A stretch of 7,188 nucleotides of DNA from an uncultured Clostridia bacterium (GTDB taxonomy: Bacteria; Bacillota; Clostridia; Oscillospirales; Ruminococcaceae): the NCBI GenBank assembly GCA_945947715.1, contig CAMEYZ010000117.1, positions 1 through 7,188 of the forward strand, given 5' to 3'. Shown here piece by piece: positions 1 to 5,878 of the stretch. A program made the position numbers and the translations under genes. Positions within the stretch are counted from its first letter, which is position 1. Each line of letters opens with the position of its first letter. The notes under the pieces were generated by a model. It had not been told where the DNA came from and did no database searches. It was given only the letters and a program-made list of their open reading frames with translations.

Positions 1-1040
1 CCCTCCCACCTGCCGGGGAACATCATCACCCAGCTTTGTGCCTTGTTGTACCAGCCGGTGTATTTCCGTGCTATGCTGTAGTTGTCGAACACGCACCAGT
101 TTGTCAGCATAAGCTTTTCCGATTCGTTTTCATAGCCGGGGCAGACCTCGGTGACAGGTATTTCAGTGATTCCGTCCCCGTCCGCGTCGGCGCAGAGGTA
201 TCCGCTCTGACGCAGGGTATCGGCCAGTATAGTGCTTCCCTCCACCTCTGCGGGATTGCGCAGATTTCCGTCCACGGCATAGACTATCTCAGTGGAAAGA
301 TAGCCATTTCCGTTTATCTCGTCAATAAAGACAGCCGCGGTATTTTCGGCTATTTTTCCCTCGGAGATGCCTTCAAAGCCGATGCTCTGGCTGCTCAGCC
401 GCACCTTTGAAAGCTCCCGAAGGCTGCCCGTATCGTCCTCGGATATCATCACCGCATATGCGGACTGATTCTCGGTATTGCTGCTGATGCTGACGAGCTC
501 GTAATTTCCGTCGGAGGTGAGGTCGGTTATCATAAAGCTGCTGTAGCTGTCGGAGTACACCCTGTCGGTGACGCCGTTTTCGTAGGAATATATCTCCAGC
601 ACCTTGTCGCCGGAGGTCATAAGATTATATCCCGCAGCGATATATCTCCTTCCGGAGCCGCCTATCTGCTGAACCACAGCACAATCAACGGAAACTCCCG
701 TACCCGCGGTATCGTAAACAGAGCGCCACTCTCCGTTCTCAGTGTCTAAGATGTTGAGGCGTATCACGCTTTCGCCACCGTCGGGACGCTGATAGAACAC
801 AGCAGCCTCATCGGAGCCGTCTCCGTCAAGGTCGCAGAAGATGTACGCAGAGCGGTTTTCGCCGTTTTTCGGGAAAATAAGATTGACGCTGCCCACTGCG
901 TCGGTAAGGGCTTCATATACTCTGCTCTGCTCCTCGGAAAGCTTCGGGGGAGCAAGAAGTCCCTCCGCCGAGGAAAAAAGACTGCAGCCCGTAAGCAGCA
1001 AGGCCCCAGCCGCCGCAGCACATAATTTCAAACTTTTTAT
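1..1040 (-). CDS. Secreted lipoprotein with DxDGDG (FG-GAP/VCBS-like) repeats, C-terminus missing
   Basis: The frame is open from about 1040 down to the window edge, giving 346 codons with the C-terminus missing. The N-terminus has a Lys, a hydrophobic stretch (residues 8-16) and a lipobox LTGC with Cys19, so the protein is probably exported and lipid-anchored to the outer face of the membrane. Acidic calcium-type loops recur: CDLDGDGSDEA (69-79), DLTSDGNYE (173-181), DEINGNGY (240-247) and DADGDGITE (285-293). Their spacing of roughly 50-100 residues resembles FG-GAP/VCBS beta-propeller blades. The ligand or substrate is unknown. Start choice: GGAGG at 1049-1053 is 8 bases from an AUA codon at 1038-1040. 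The only standard in-frame start nearby, TTG at 1029-1031, is 17 bases from it and would shorten the signal peptide. No ATG or GTG lies in frame there. The upstream neighbour's terminator implies this gene has its own promoter in 1055-1142. Lipoprotein call is firm; function is not known. Confidence 0.8.
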   Translation of the reverse strand, partial: MKSLKLCAAAAGALLLTGCSLFSSAEGLLAPPKLSEEQSRVYEALTDAVGSVNLIFPKNGENRSAYIFCDLDGDGSDEAAVFYQRPDGGESVIRLNILDTENGEWRSVYDTAGTGVSVDCAVVQQIGGSGRRYIAAGYNLMTSGDKVLEIYSYENGVTDRVYSDSYSSFMITDLTSDGNYELVSISSNTENQSAYAVMISEDDTGSLRELSKVRLSSQSIGFEGISEGKIAENTAAVFIDEINGNGYLSTEIVYAVDGNLRNPAEVEGSTILADTLRQSGYLCADADGDGITEIPVTEVCPGYENESEKLMLTNWCVFDNYSIARKYTGWYNKAQSWVMMFPGRWE

Positions 1041-1048
1041 ATTAAATA

Positions 1049-1053
1049 CCTCC
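1049..1053 (-). promoter_or_regulatory. Ribosome binding site for the lipoprotein gene
   Basis: The minus strand reads GGAGG here, 8 bases before an in-frame AUA codon. This is the site that decides the start: 8 bases is ideal for 1038-1040, while the TTG at 1029-1031 is too far away at 17 bases. Confidence 0.6.
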
Positions 1054-1065
1054 GTATGGTAATAG

Positions 1066-1142
1066 CTAATAACTATTACCTATCAACTAATAACTATTAA
1101 CTGTCAACTATAAACTGTCAGCTATTCACTATTCACTAATCA
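1066..1142. repeat. Array of eleven degenerate 7-base tandem repeats
   Basis: The 77 bases divide without gaps into eleven heptamers, each starting CT: ctaataa, ctattac, ctatcaa, ctaataa, ctattaa, ctgtcaa, ctataaa, ctgtcag, ctattca, ctattca, ctaatca. The consensus is CTATNAA-like, with positions 1, 2 and mostly 4 and 7 kept. The array fills the space between the membrane-protein terminator and the lipoprotein ribosome binding site, so any lipoprotein promoter must lie within it. Heptameric tandem repeats of this kind are known in cyanobacteria and some other bacteria; their role here is unknown. Confidence 0.65.
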
Positions 1143-1188
1143 GAAAACAAAGGGCGCAGTCGGAAACGCAACCGGTCCGACCGCACCC
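1142..1188 (-). terminator. Rho-independent terminator of the membrane-protein gene
   Basis: On the minus strand, 13-base arms at 1176-1188 and 1152-1164 pair with two G-U wobbles and no mismatches, around an 11-base loop (1165-1175). They are followed by TTTGTTTTC. The hairpin begins about 18 bases after the stop codon of the membrane-protein gene, and separates that transcript from the downstream lipoprotein gene. Confidence 0.85.
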
Positions 1189-1205
1189 CTCGGCAGAAGT
1201 CTTAT

Positions 1206-2282
1206 TCAGATAGTATCTGTATCAACACCGTCCACGTCAAGATCGTCCATATCAACGTCCTTAGGTCTTGCGTTAAGAGTCCAGCGTTTTTCCTGAGCAA
1301 TGCCCTTCGGCATCTCTCTGTAGGAGTATCCCGTCCAGAACACCGCAACGATGCAGATAGGCAGGAATATCATACCGATATCGCTGATGCTGGGCATACC
1401 CATTCCAAGTCTGTCGTCGTAGCCTGTAGGTACCAGCAGGGTAGCATATCTGGGGAGCACGGAAACAGCAGCGATTATAGATGTGAGATAGCCGAAAATG
1501 CAGACCCAGAAGCGGGTAGATTTCTTTTCCATTCCCATGAAAAGCCTTGCAACTGCGAGGAAAAATACTGTAGCGGACATATCGGTGAGGAGCTCATACA
1601 CCTTTTCCGAGGAAACTGCGATAACAGCATTTCCCGCAAACATCTTGAATATATCCAGCACCTTCCATGCCGCAAATACCGACATAGCTGCGCAGTTTGC
1701 GCGGGAGATGCCCGCTTTCTTGAAGATATTCATTGCCATGGTGAGGAAGATCATGAACACCAGCAGCATGATAACCAGCTCTATCCAGTCCCATGCGCCG
1801 AAGCCTGTCAGCAGGCTGTAGTTCTTAGCTTCCTTTTCGTCGACGATATCCTCTCTTATCTCCATATTGCGGCTGACTGTCTGAGCGATCTTCATACCGC
1901 CGTCCAGCAGGAGCAGCAGACACATGAGCATAGAGGAATAGCCTGCGCCCGAAGGCATTTTCTTATTGAGCCTGTCGTATCTGAGGCGCCATGAATTTAT
2001 CATGATGCACTCGTCCACGACCTTATCCTTAGCCACGCCCAGCAGCAGGATAACTGCCATAAGTATCATTCCGAGGACTATTACGATAACGGGAAAATTC
2101 AGGCTGCTGCCATCGATATATCTGCCCGTATTGAAATTCACATTGGTAAGGAGCTGCTGAAATCTAAGAACAGCCGCAAGCAGGATAGTAACTATGAAAA
2201 CTATCATCGACGCCTTTTTAGGCAGTCCTATAGACGGCAGACCTTTTTCTCCCGATGATTTTTTCTTCATAACGTTCGCCAT
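1206..2282 (-). CDS. Polytopic membrane protein of unknown function
   Basis: Encodes 358 residues and I recognise no family. Hydrophobic segments at about 25-43, 63-84, 117-133, 166-187, 236-250, 257-276 and 301-320, with a weaker one at 197-222, suggest seven or eight membrane spans. The first 24 residues are Lys-rich and probably cytoplasmic. The C-terminal tail (341-358) is acidic, with many Asp, and has no spans after it. No catalytic motif, ATP-binding loop or transporter signature was seen. Start: the reading frame also contains a GTG at 2298-2300, but it has no ribosome binding site. The ATG at 2280-2282 is preceded by AAGGGA at a usable distance of about 9 bases, so I use it. The gene is monocistronic: a consensus promoter about 100 bases upstream and a strong terminator just after the stop. 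High expression is inferred from the promoter. Function unknown. Confidence 0.85.
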   Translation of the reverse strand: MANVMKKKSSGEKGLPSIGLPKKASMIVFIVTILLAAVLRFQQLLTNVNFNTGRYIDGSSLNFPVIVIVLGMILMAVILLLGVAKDKVVDECIMINSWRLRYDRLNKKMPSGAGYSSMLMCLLLLLDGGMKIAQTVSRNMEIREDIVDEKEAKNYSLLTGFGAWDWIELVIMLLVFMIFLTMAMNIFKKAGISRANCAAMSVFAAWKVLDIFKMFAGNAVIAVSSEKVYELLTDMSATVFFLAVARLFMGMEKKSTRFWVCIFGYLTSIIAAVSVLPRYATLLVPTGYDDRLGMGMPSISDIGMIFLPICIVAVFWTGYSYREMPKGIAQEKRWTLNARPKDVDMDDLDVDGVDTDTI

Positions 2283-2386
2283 TGTCAAGCTTCCCTTCAC
2301 ATATCAAATTTTGCAACATTATCAACTATTGAGAACCACATGCTTAATTTCGACCAAAAAAACATACTAAGATATTATATAATAAT

Positions 2387-2415
2387 ATTATAGCTTATCA
2401 AGTTCACATTGTCAA
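2387..2415 (-). promoter_or_regulatory. Full-consensus sigma-A promoter with AT-rich upstream tract
   Basis: The minus strand carries TTGACA (2410-2415), a 17-base spacer and TATAAT (2387-2392), a perfect match to the housekeeping promoter consensus. Just upstream of the -35 box, 2418-2450 is almost entirely A and T in short runs, like an UP element that contacts RNA polymerase alpha subunits. Transcription should start near 2380, leaving a leader of about 98 bases before the ATG at 2282. It drives the membrane-protein gene. Confidence 0.85.
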
Positions 2416-2451
2416 GAGATTTTTTAAAAGAAAATTAATTTTTTATTTCTA

Positions 2452-2542
2452 GGGAAGCGCTGATTAAAGGCGAAGCAATCGTTTCCGACGCTCGAAAATC
2501 CGTTACTGAGAGTGTCGTGAAACGATTTAATCAGCGGTTCCC
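2452..2542. mobile_element. MITE-like palindromic element, copy 1
   Basis: A 91-bp element bounded on both sides by TA (2450-2451 and 2543-2544). Its ends are inverted repeats of about 17 bases with one mismatch, GGGAAGCGCTGATTAAA against GGGAACCGCTGATTAAA. Inside, ATCGTTTC pairs with GAAACGAT and a further stem forms, so a single strand would fold into one long hairpin with a 9-base bulge on its left arm. It encodes no protein. The small size, terminal inverted repeats and TA flanks fit a non-autonomous element moved by an IS630/Tc1-mariner-type transposase, which targets TA. That parentage is inference. Confidence 0.7.
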
Positions 2543-2544
2543 TA

Positions 2545-2635
2545 GGGAAGCGCTGATTAAAGGCGCAGCCATCGTTTTCGACACTCGAAAATCCGCCACC
2601 GAGAGTGTCGTGAAACGATTTAATCAGCGGTTCCC
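2545..2635. mobile_element. MITE-like palindromic element, copy 2
   Basis: Second 91-bp copy in the same orientation, directly after copy 1 and sharing one TA with it; another TA follows at 2636-2637. It differs from copy 1 at seven positions, all internal; the terminal repeats are identical. In this copy the inner arms CGACACTC and GAGTGTCG pair perfectly, where copy 1 has a G-U wobble, so the fold is kept. It ends 45 bases before the SpoIID-family start codon and so occupies the place where that gene's promoter would be expected. Confidence 0.7.
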
Positions 2636-2665
2636 TAACATAAAGCTAAAACAAAAGCGAAGGCT

Positions 2666-2673
2666 AAAGGAGG
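2666..2673 (+). promoter_or_regulatory. Strong ribosome binding site of the SpoIID-family gene
   Basis: AAAGGAGG, 7 bases before the ATG at 2681. It fixes the start codon. Confidence 0.85.
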
Positions 2674-2680
2674 CAGGTTT

Positions 2681-3721
2681 ATGAAAAGCTTATTAAAAAC
2701 GGTATGCGCATTTGCCATAATAGCTGCGGCGGTGGTGTTCGCGGCCAAGCTTCGTCCCGCAAACAGCATAGGTGAGGGCTCCGAAAGCACATCGCAGTCA
2801 GAAACAGCTCCCGCCGATACGCAGACTGTCAGCGAAAAGATATACCGATGTCTGGGAAGCTCGGATTTTTACGTGCTCCGGGAGGAAACAGGCGAGGTCA
2901 TAAAAATGTCCGAGGAGGAGTACGTCATAGGCGCAGTCATGGCAGAAATGCCCGCCGATTATCCCGTGGAGGCTCTTAAGGCACAGGCTGCCGCAGCTCA
3001 TACCTATGCGGTCCGTCGCCGGGAGGAGCAGCTTTCCTCGCCTTCGTCGGAGCTTTGCGGCGCCTATATATCCGACGACCCCCAGAAATATCAGGGCTTT
3101 CTCTCCGAGGACGAGGCAAAAAAGCTGTACGGCAGCGGCTATACGGAGGCATACAGAAAAATTTCCGAAGCAGTGAGCGCAGTCTCTGACAGAGTGATAA
3201 TCTGCGGCGGAGAGCCTATCGTGGCAGCCTTTCACGCCATATCCCCCGGAAAAACAGAAAGCGCCGAGAATGTCTGGGGCAGCAGTGTCAGCTATCTGAT
3301 GCCAGTGGACAGCTCCTTTGACGAGGCTGCCGCCGACTTTTCCGAAAGCTTCACCTTCACCGCCGCCGAGGTCCGCGGGCGCCTTGTGGCAGAATACCCT
3401 GAAAAAGCAGTCCCCAATGATATCCTGTCGGAAATATCCGCATCGGAGGTCTCCCCCTCTGGGACAGTCCTCACCGTCACAGCGGGAGACCTTACAATAA
3501 GCGGCTCGGATATGCGCAGGATATTCTCCCTGCCTTCCGCAGCCTTTGAGCTGTCCTCCGACGATGAGGAGCTCACCATTGTCACCAAAGGCTATGGCCA
3601 CGGCGTGGGCATGAGCCAGTACGGAGCAAAATGCCTCGCAGAGCAGGGCTACACCTACGAAGATATAATAAAATATTACTATACAGGCGCAGAGCTTGCC
3701 CGCCTGGAATATTCGGAATAG
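2681..3721 (+). CDS. spoIID: SpoIID/LytB-family peptidoglycan lytic transglycosylase
   Basis: A 346-residue protein of usual SpoIID length. Residues 4-22 form one hydrophobic N-terminal segment, probably a membrane anchor, followed by a Ser/Thr-rich linker (30-50). The SpoIID domain runs from about 55 to the end: EEYVIGAVMAEMPADYPVEALKAQA (79-103) and the C-terminal signature GYGHGVGMSQYGA (304-316). In Bacillus, SpoIID cleaves glycan strands lacking stem peptides and drives engulfment of the forespore with SpoIIM and SpoIIP. Glu89 in AEMP aligns by position with the Glu known to be essential there. One cysteine (126) sits where clostridial homologues can bind zinc, but I do not see the rest of that site. 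No other sporulation genes lie nearby, so a general LytB-like wall role is possible. The gene stands alone on the plus strand and its promoter is not evident, because two mobile elements lie just upstream. Family certain; engulfment role likely but unproven. Confidence 0.88.
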   Translation: MKSLLKTVCAFAIIAAAVVFAAKLRPANSIGEGSESTSQSETAPADTQTVSEKIYRCLGSSDFYVLREETGEVIKMSEEEYVIGAVMAEMPADYPVEALKAQAAAAHTYAVRRREEQLSSPSSELCGAYISDDPQKYQGFLSEDEAKKLYGSGYTEAYRKISEAVSAVSDRVIICGGEPIVAAFHAISPGKTESAENVWGSSVSYLMPVDSSFDEAAADFSESFTFTAAEVRGRLVAEYPEKAVPNDILSEISASEVSPSGTVLTVTAGDLTISGSDMRRIFSLPSAAFELSSDDEELTIVTKGYGHGVGMSQYGAKCLAEQGYTYEDIIKYYYTGAELARLEYSE

Positions 3722-3722
3722 C

Positions 3723-4619
3723 TCACACGCCCTTCAGCTGAGCCGCCGCATATTCAAGGAATTTTCTTTCCGCCGAGGAACCATAGCCGCTTTTCTTTGA
3801 AACGATTAGCCTCTGAGTGTGAAACATGGGCTCGTCTATTATTCTGAGGACGGTATTTTTTCCGGTTTCCGCAGCTGACAGCGGGAGTATCCCCACAGCC
3901 AGTCCCCTTTCCGCCGCCGACAGCACAGTGCATGCGCTTTCAGCTGCCACGGCAATAACAGGGGCTTCGGATTTCTTTGAGGACCTTTTCTGCTTCTCAG
4001 CGAATACGTCCTCCAGCAGCTGGCAGTATTTTCTCCGCACAGCAAGCCTTTTCCCAGCAAGGCTAACGATGCCCGAAGCTTCGCTGCTTATGGAAAAATG
4101 TTCAGGGTCATATACTGCCGCCATAGGCTCGCTATCGAAGGAAAGGGCCTCCATATCGGCGGATATGGTACAGGGAGTCCGCACAAACGCCGCAGTCACA
4201 GAGCCGTCCTCGGTCATGGCAAGTATCTCATGGTCAGGCTTTTCGTATATTTCAAAGCGTATCCTGGGGTAGATGCAGGCAAAATCCGACAATATATCTC
4301 CGCAGACAGCCATGCCCTCCTCGGAGGATATGCCTATCCTGACCGTACCCTCGCCGCCGTTTTCCAGCTCCTTGATATCGCTTTTTATCTGGCTGTCAAT
4401 AGCGGAGATGCTCTTTGCGCGTCGGTACAGCATTCTTCCCGCCTCAGTAAGCTCCAGCCTGTGAGCAGTGCGTATGAGCAGAACGGTGCCCAGCTCCTTT
4501 TCGAGGCTTTTCAGCTGCATGCTGAGGGTAGCCTGTGCGGTATAAAGCTTTTTTGCCGCAGCAGTTATGCTGCCGCTCTCGATTATCTCCGCATAATTCC
4601 GCAGTACTTCAATATCCAC
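3723..4619 (-). CDS. LysR-family transcriptional regulator
   Basis: 298 residues, the normal LysR length. The N-terminal winged helix-turn-helix spans residues 1-60 and has the family pattern: LRNYAEIIESGSITAAAKKL, then QATLSMQLKSLEKELG, then LTEAG. A linker helix follows (60-88). From about 91 the effector-binding domain begins with GTVRIGISS and ends near 296. Such proteins bind DNA as tetramers and respond to a small ligand; the ligand and targets cannot be read here. Start: GTG at 4617-4619, with AAAGGG about 8 bases upstream and an in-frame TGA immediately before it, so no longer start exists. It lies 20-odd bases after the acpP terminator without a clear promoter, so it may depend on read-through from the fatty-acid genes. 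Its stop is one base from the stop of the convergent SpoIID-family gene. A role in regulating fatty-acid genes is possible but only suggested by position. Confidence 0.9.
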   Translation of the reverse strand: MDIEVLRNYAEIIESGSITAAAKKLYTAQATLSMQLKSLEKELGTVLLIRTAHRLELTEAGRMLYRRAKSISAIDSQIKSDIKELENGGEGTVRIGISSEEGMAVCGDILSDFACIYPRIRFEIYEKPDHEILAMTEDGSVTAAFVRTPCTISADMEALSFDSEPMAAVYDPEHFSISSEASGIVSLAGKRLAVRRKYCQLLEDVFAEKQKRSSKKSEAPVIAVAAESACTVLSAAERGLAVGILPLSAAETGKNTVLRIIDEPMFHTQRLIVSKKSGYGSSAERKFLEYAAAQLKGV

Positions 4620-4640
4620 TCACAACACCCTTTCTGTTAT

Positions 4641-4683
4641 CTAATAAACAAAGGGACCTGCCAGGAAACCCCATGCAGATCCC
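4641..4683 (-). terminator. Rho-independent terminator after acpP
   Basis: On the minus strand, 9-base arms (4675-4683 and 4653-4661) pair with one G-U wobble around a 13-base loop and are followed by TTTGTTTATT. It begins 15 bases after the acpP stop codon. Its tail ends only about 20 bases before the LysR start, so it could work as a partial terminator between acpP and that gene. Confidence 0.8.
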
Positions 4684-4698
4684 AATTACCTTCGGAAA

Positions 4699-4926
4699 TT
4701 ACTGATTATCCTCAATGTACTTAACGATATCTCCGACTGTCTTGATATTTTCAACAGCCTCGTCGGGAATTTCGATATCAAACTCTTCCTCCAGCGACAT
4801 TACGAGATCAACAACGTCAAGTGAATCAGCACCCAGATCATCTGTGATAACAGCATCGGAAACGACCTTCTCGCCGTCTACGTCCAGCTGCTCAACGATG
4901 AGCTCCTTAACTTTATCAAATACCAC
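4699..4926 (-). CDS. acpP: Acyl carrier protein
   Basis: 75 residues, acidic, typical acyl carrier protein size. It contains the GADSLD motif (32-37); Ser35 is the residue that receives 4'-phosphopantetheine. The protein carries growing acyl chains as thioesters between the cytoplasmic fatty-acid synthesis enzymes. The helix following the motif, DVVDLVMSLEEEFDIEIPDE (37-56), matches the conserved recognition helix. Start: GTG at 4924-4926 with GGAGG at 4935-4939, 8 bases away. The ribosome binding site sits inside a tiny reading frame, MEEQ, ending 0 bases before the GTG, which may be chance. The gene follows accA by 60 bases and is followed by a strong terminator, so it is the last member of the accD-accA-acpP unit. 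A TATAAT in the gap could give it extra transcription. Confidence 0.97.
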   Translation of the reverse strand: MVFDKVKELIVEQLDVDGEKVVSDAVITDDLGADSLDVVDLVMSLEEEFDIEIPDEAVENIKTVGDIVKYIEDNQ

Positions 4927-4949
4927 TTACTGCTCCTCCATTCTTTCAG

Positions 4950-4977
4950 ATTATATATATAAAGGCAAAAGCCTTTA
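4950..4977 (-). promoter_or_regulatory. Hairpin and possible -10 box between accA and acpP
   Basis: In the 60-base gap, 4960-4966 and 4971-4977 form a perfect 7-bp stem with a 4-base loop, followed on the minus strand by an alternating TA run ending in TATAAT (4950-4955). The run is not a T tract, so it is a poor terminator. The TATAAT could be a -10 box for acpP, but I find no good -35 (the best hexamer near the right distance matches 3 of 6). It might instead be an mRNA processing or stabilising hairpin that raises AcpP over the carboxylase subunits. Confidence 0.35.
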
Positions 4978-4986
4978 CATCGTGAT

Positions 4987-5874
4987 TTACATAGAATATT
5001 CCTCGTCGGTAGTGATAAGCTCCTCGCCGTCGGGGTTATATCCGCCGGTGCCCTCTTCGAAGTCACCGATTTTTCTAAATTTAGTATACCGTTGTTCCAG
5101 CAATTCGTCAATATCTATTCGCATTTTTTCTTTCAGCGTTTTTAACAAAAATTCTTCGATATTTTCAGCGGTTTGCTTAACATCATTGTGAGCACCGCCA
5201 TCAGGCTCCTCGATAATGGAATCGCAGATCTCCAGTCTGCACAGATCCTCGGCAGTTATCTTCATAATACCGCAGGCTTCCTTTTCCCTGGTAGCGTCCT
5301 TCCACAGAATGGAAGCAAAGCCTCTTGGGGATATTACCGAATAGAGCGAGTTAGAAAGCATGCCCAGCTCGTCGCATACGCCCAGCGCAAGTGCACCACC
5401 GCTGCCGCCCTCTCCGAGAACGACTGAAATAACCGGTGTTTTAAGGGTCATGAATTCGGCGATATTTCTTGCGATAGCCTCGCCCTGTCCACGCTTTTCG
5501 GCGTCAACTCCGCAGAAGGCTCCGGGAGTGTCGATAAAGCAGATAACGGGACGATGAAACTTCTCCGCCTGTCTTGCAAGGCGCAGCGCCTTTCTATAGC
5601 CCTCAGGGTGAGGCATCGCAAAGTTCGATGCCTTATTTTCGTTGATATTTCTTCCCTTAACCTCAGCGATGATAGTCACGGGGATATCCTGTATCCTGCC
5701 TATACCGCCCATGATAGCTCCGTCGTCGCCGAACAGCCTGTCGCCGTGGAGCTCAAAGAAGTCGTTGAAGATAAGCGGGATATAATCCCTTACCGTGGGA
5801 CGAAGCTTGTTGCGGATTATCTCCATTCTCTCCCATGGTGTAAGAGGATTTTCAATAATATTTTTCTGTGACAT
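4987..5874 (-). CDS. accA: Acetyl-CoA carboxylase carboxyltransferase subunit alpha
   Basis: 295 residues. With AccD it forms the carboxyltransferase that moves CO2 from carboxybiotin (on AccB) to acetyl-CoA, making malonyl-CoA, the first committed step of fatty-acid synthesis in the cytoplasm. Family motifs in order: LHGDRLFGDDGAI (42-54), NFAMPHPEGYRKALRLA (84-100), IDTPGAFCGVDAEKRGQGEAIARN (114-137), the oxyanion-type glycine loop GEGGSGGALALG (154-165) and YSVISPRGFASILWKDA (178-194). It begins at the conserved PWERMEIIR region and lacks the longer N-terminal helical part of the E. coli protein, as is usual in clostridia; an acidic tail (271-295) follows the domain. Oddity: the normally conserved SPEG reads SPRG (Arg184). 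The ATG is 4 bases after the accD stop and its ribosome binding site GGGAGG overlaps the last accD codons, so translation is probably coupled and gives equal amounts of both subunits. Confidence 0.97.
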   Translation of the reverse strand: MSQKNIIENPLTPWERMEIIRNKLRPTVRDYIPLIFNDFFELHGDRLFGDDGAIMGGIGRIQDIPVTIIAEVKGRNINENKASNFAMPHPEGYRKALRLARQAEKFHRPVICFIDTPGAFCGVDAEKRGQGEAIARNIAEFMTLKTPVISVVLGEGGSGGALALGVCDELGMLSNSLYSVISPRGFASILWKDATREKEACGIMKITAEDLCRLEICDSIIEEPDGGAHNDVKQTAENIEEFLLKTLKEKMRIDIDELLEQRYTKFRKIGDFEEGTGGYNPDGEELITTDEEYSM

Positions 5875-5878
5875 ATTA

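Noticed and set aside
36..410. Open plus-strand frame of 124 codons
   Set aside because: It lies wholly antisense to the lipoprotein gene, which has a lipobox and repeated DxDGDG motifs; the plus-strand product has no recognisable features or ribosome binding site.
764..1021. Minus-strand frame of 85 codons starting at GTG
   Set aside because: It is in a different frame of the lipoprotein N-terminus; the product is Arg/Ser/Pro-rich without a signal peptide or domain.
1081..1107. TTGACA and TTGATA on the minus strand inside the heptamer array as -35 boxes for the lipoprotein gene
   Set aside because: No TATAAT-like hexamer lies 16-18 bases downstream; the best candidates match only 3-4 positions, and such hexamers arise by chance in this repeat.
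2452..2635. Tandem hairpins as terminators, a riboswitch or a CRISPR array
   Set aside because: No T run follows on either strand, there are only two direct copies without variable spacers, and the TA borders with terminal inverted repeats fit a mobile element better.
2618..2647. Possible sigma-E-type promoter upstream of the SpoIID-family gene, with a CATAAAG-like -10 at 2639 and a -35 in the element end
   Set aside because: The -10 match is partial and the -35 match poor; not enough to annotate, although it would be the expected promoter class.
2798..3601. Long minus-strand frame of 267 codons
   Set aside because: Antisense to the SpoIID-family gene, whose motifs are unmistakable; a long shadow frame is expected from its base composition, and it has no family features.
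4098..4724. Plus-strand frame of 208 codons
   Set aside because: It runs antisense to the LysR gene and through the acpP terminator into acpP, with no family features.
4927..4938. Tiny MEEQ reading frame ending just before the acpP GTG
   Set aside because: Its ATG precedes the ribosome binding site by chance of the GGAGGAG sequence and has no site of its own; mentioned only as a curiosity under acpP.
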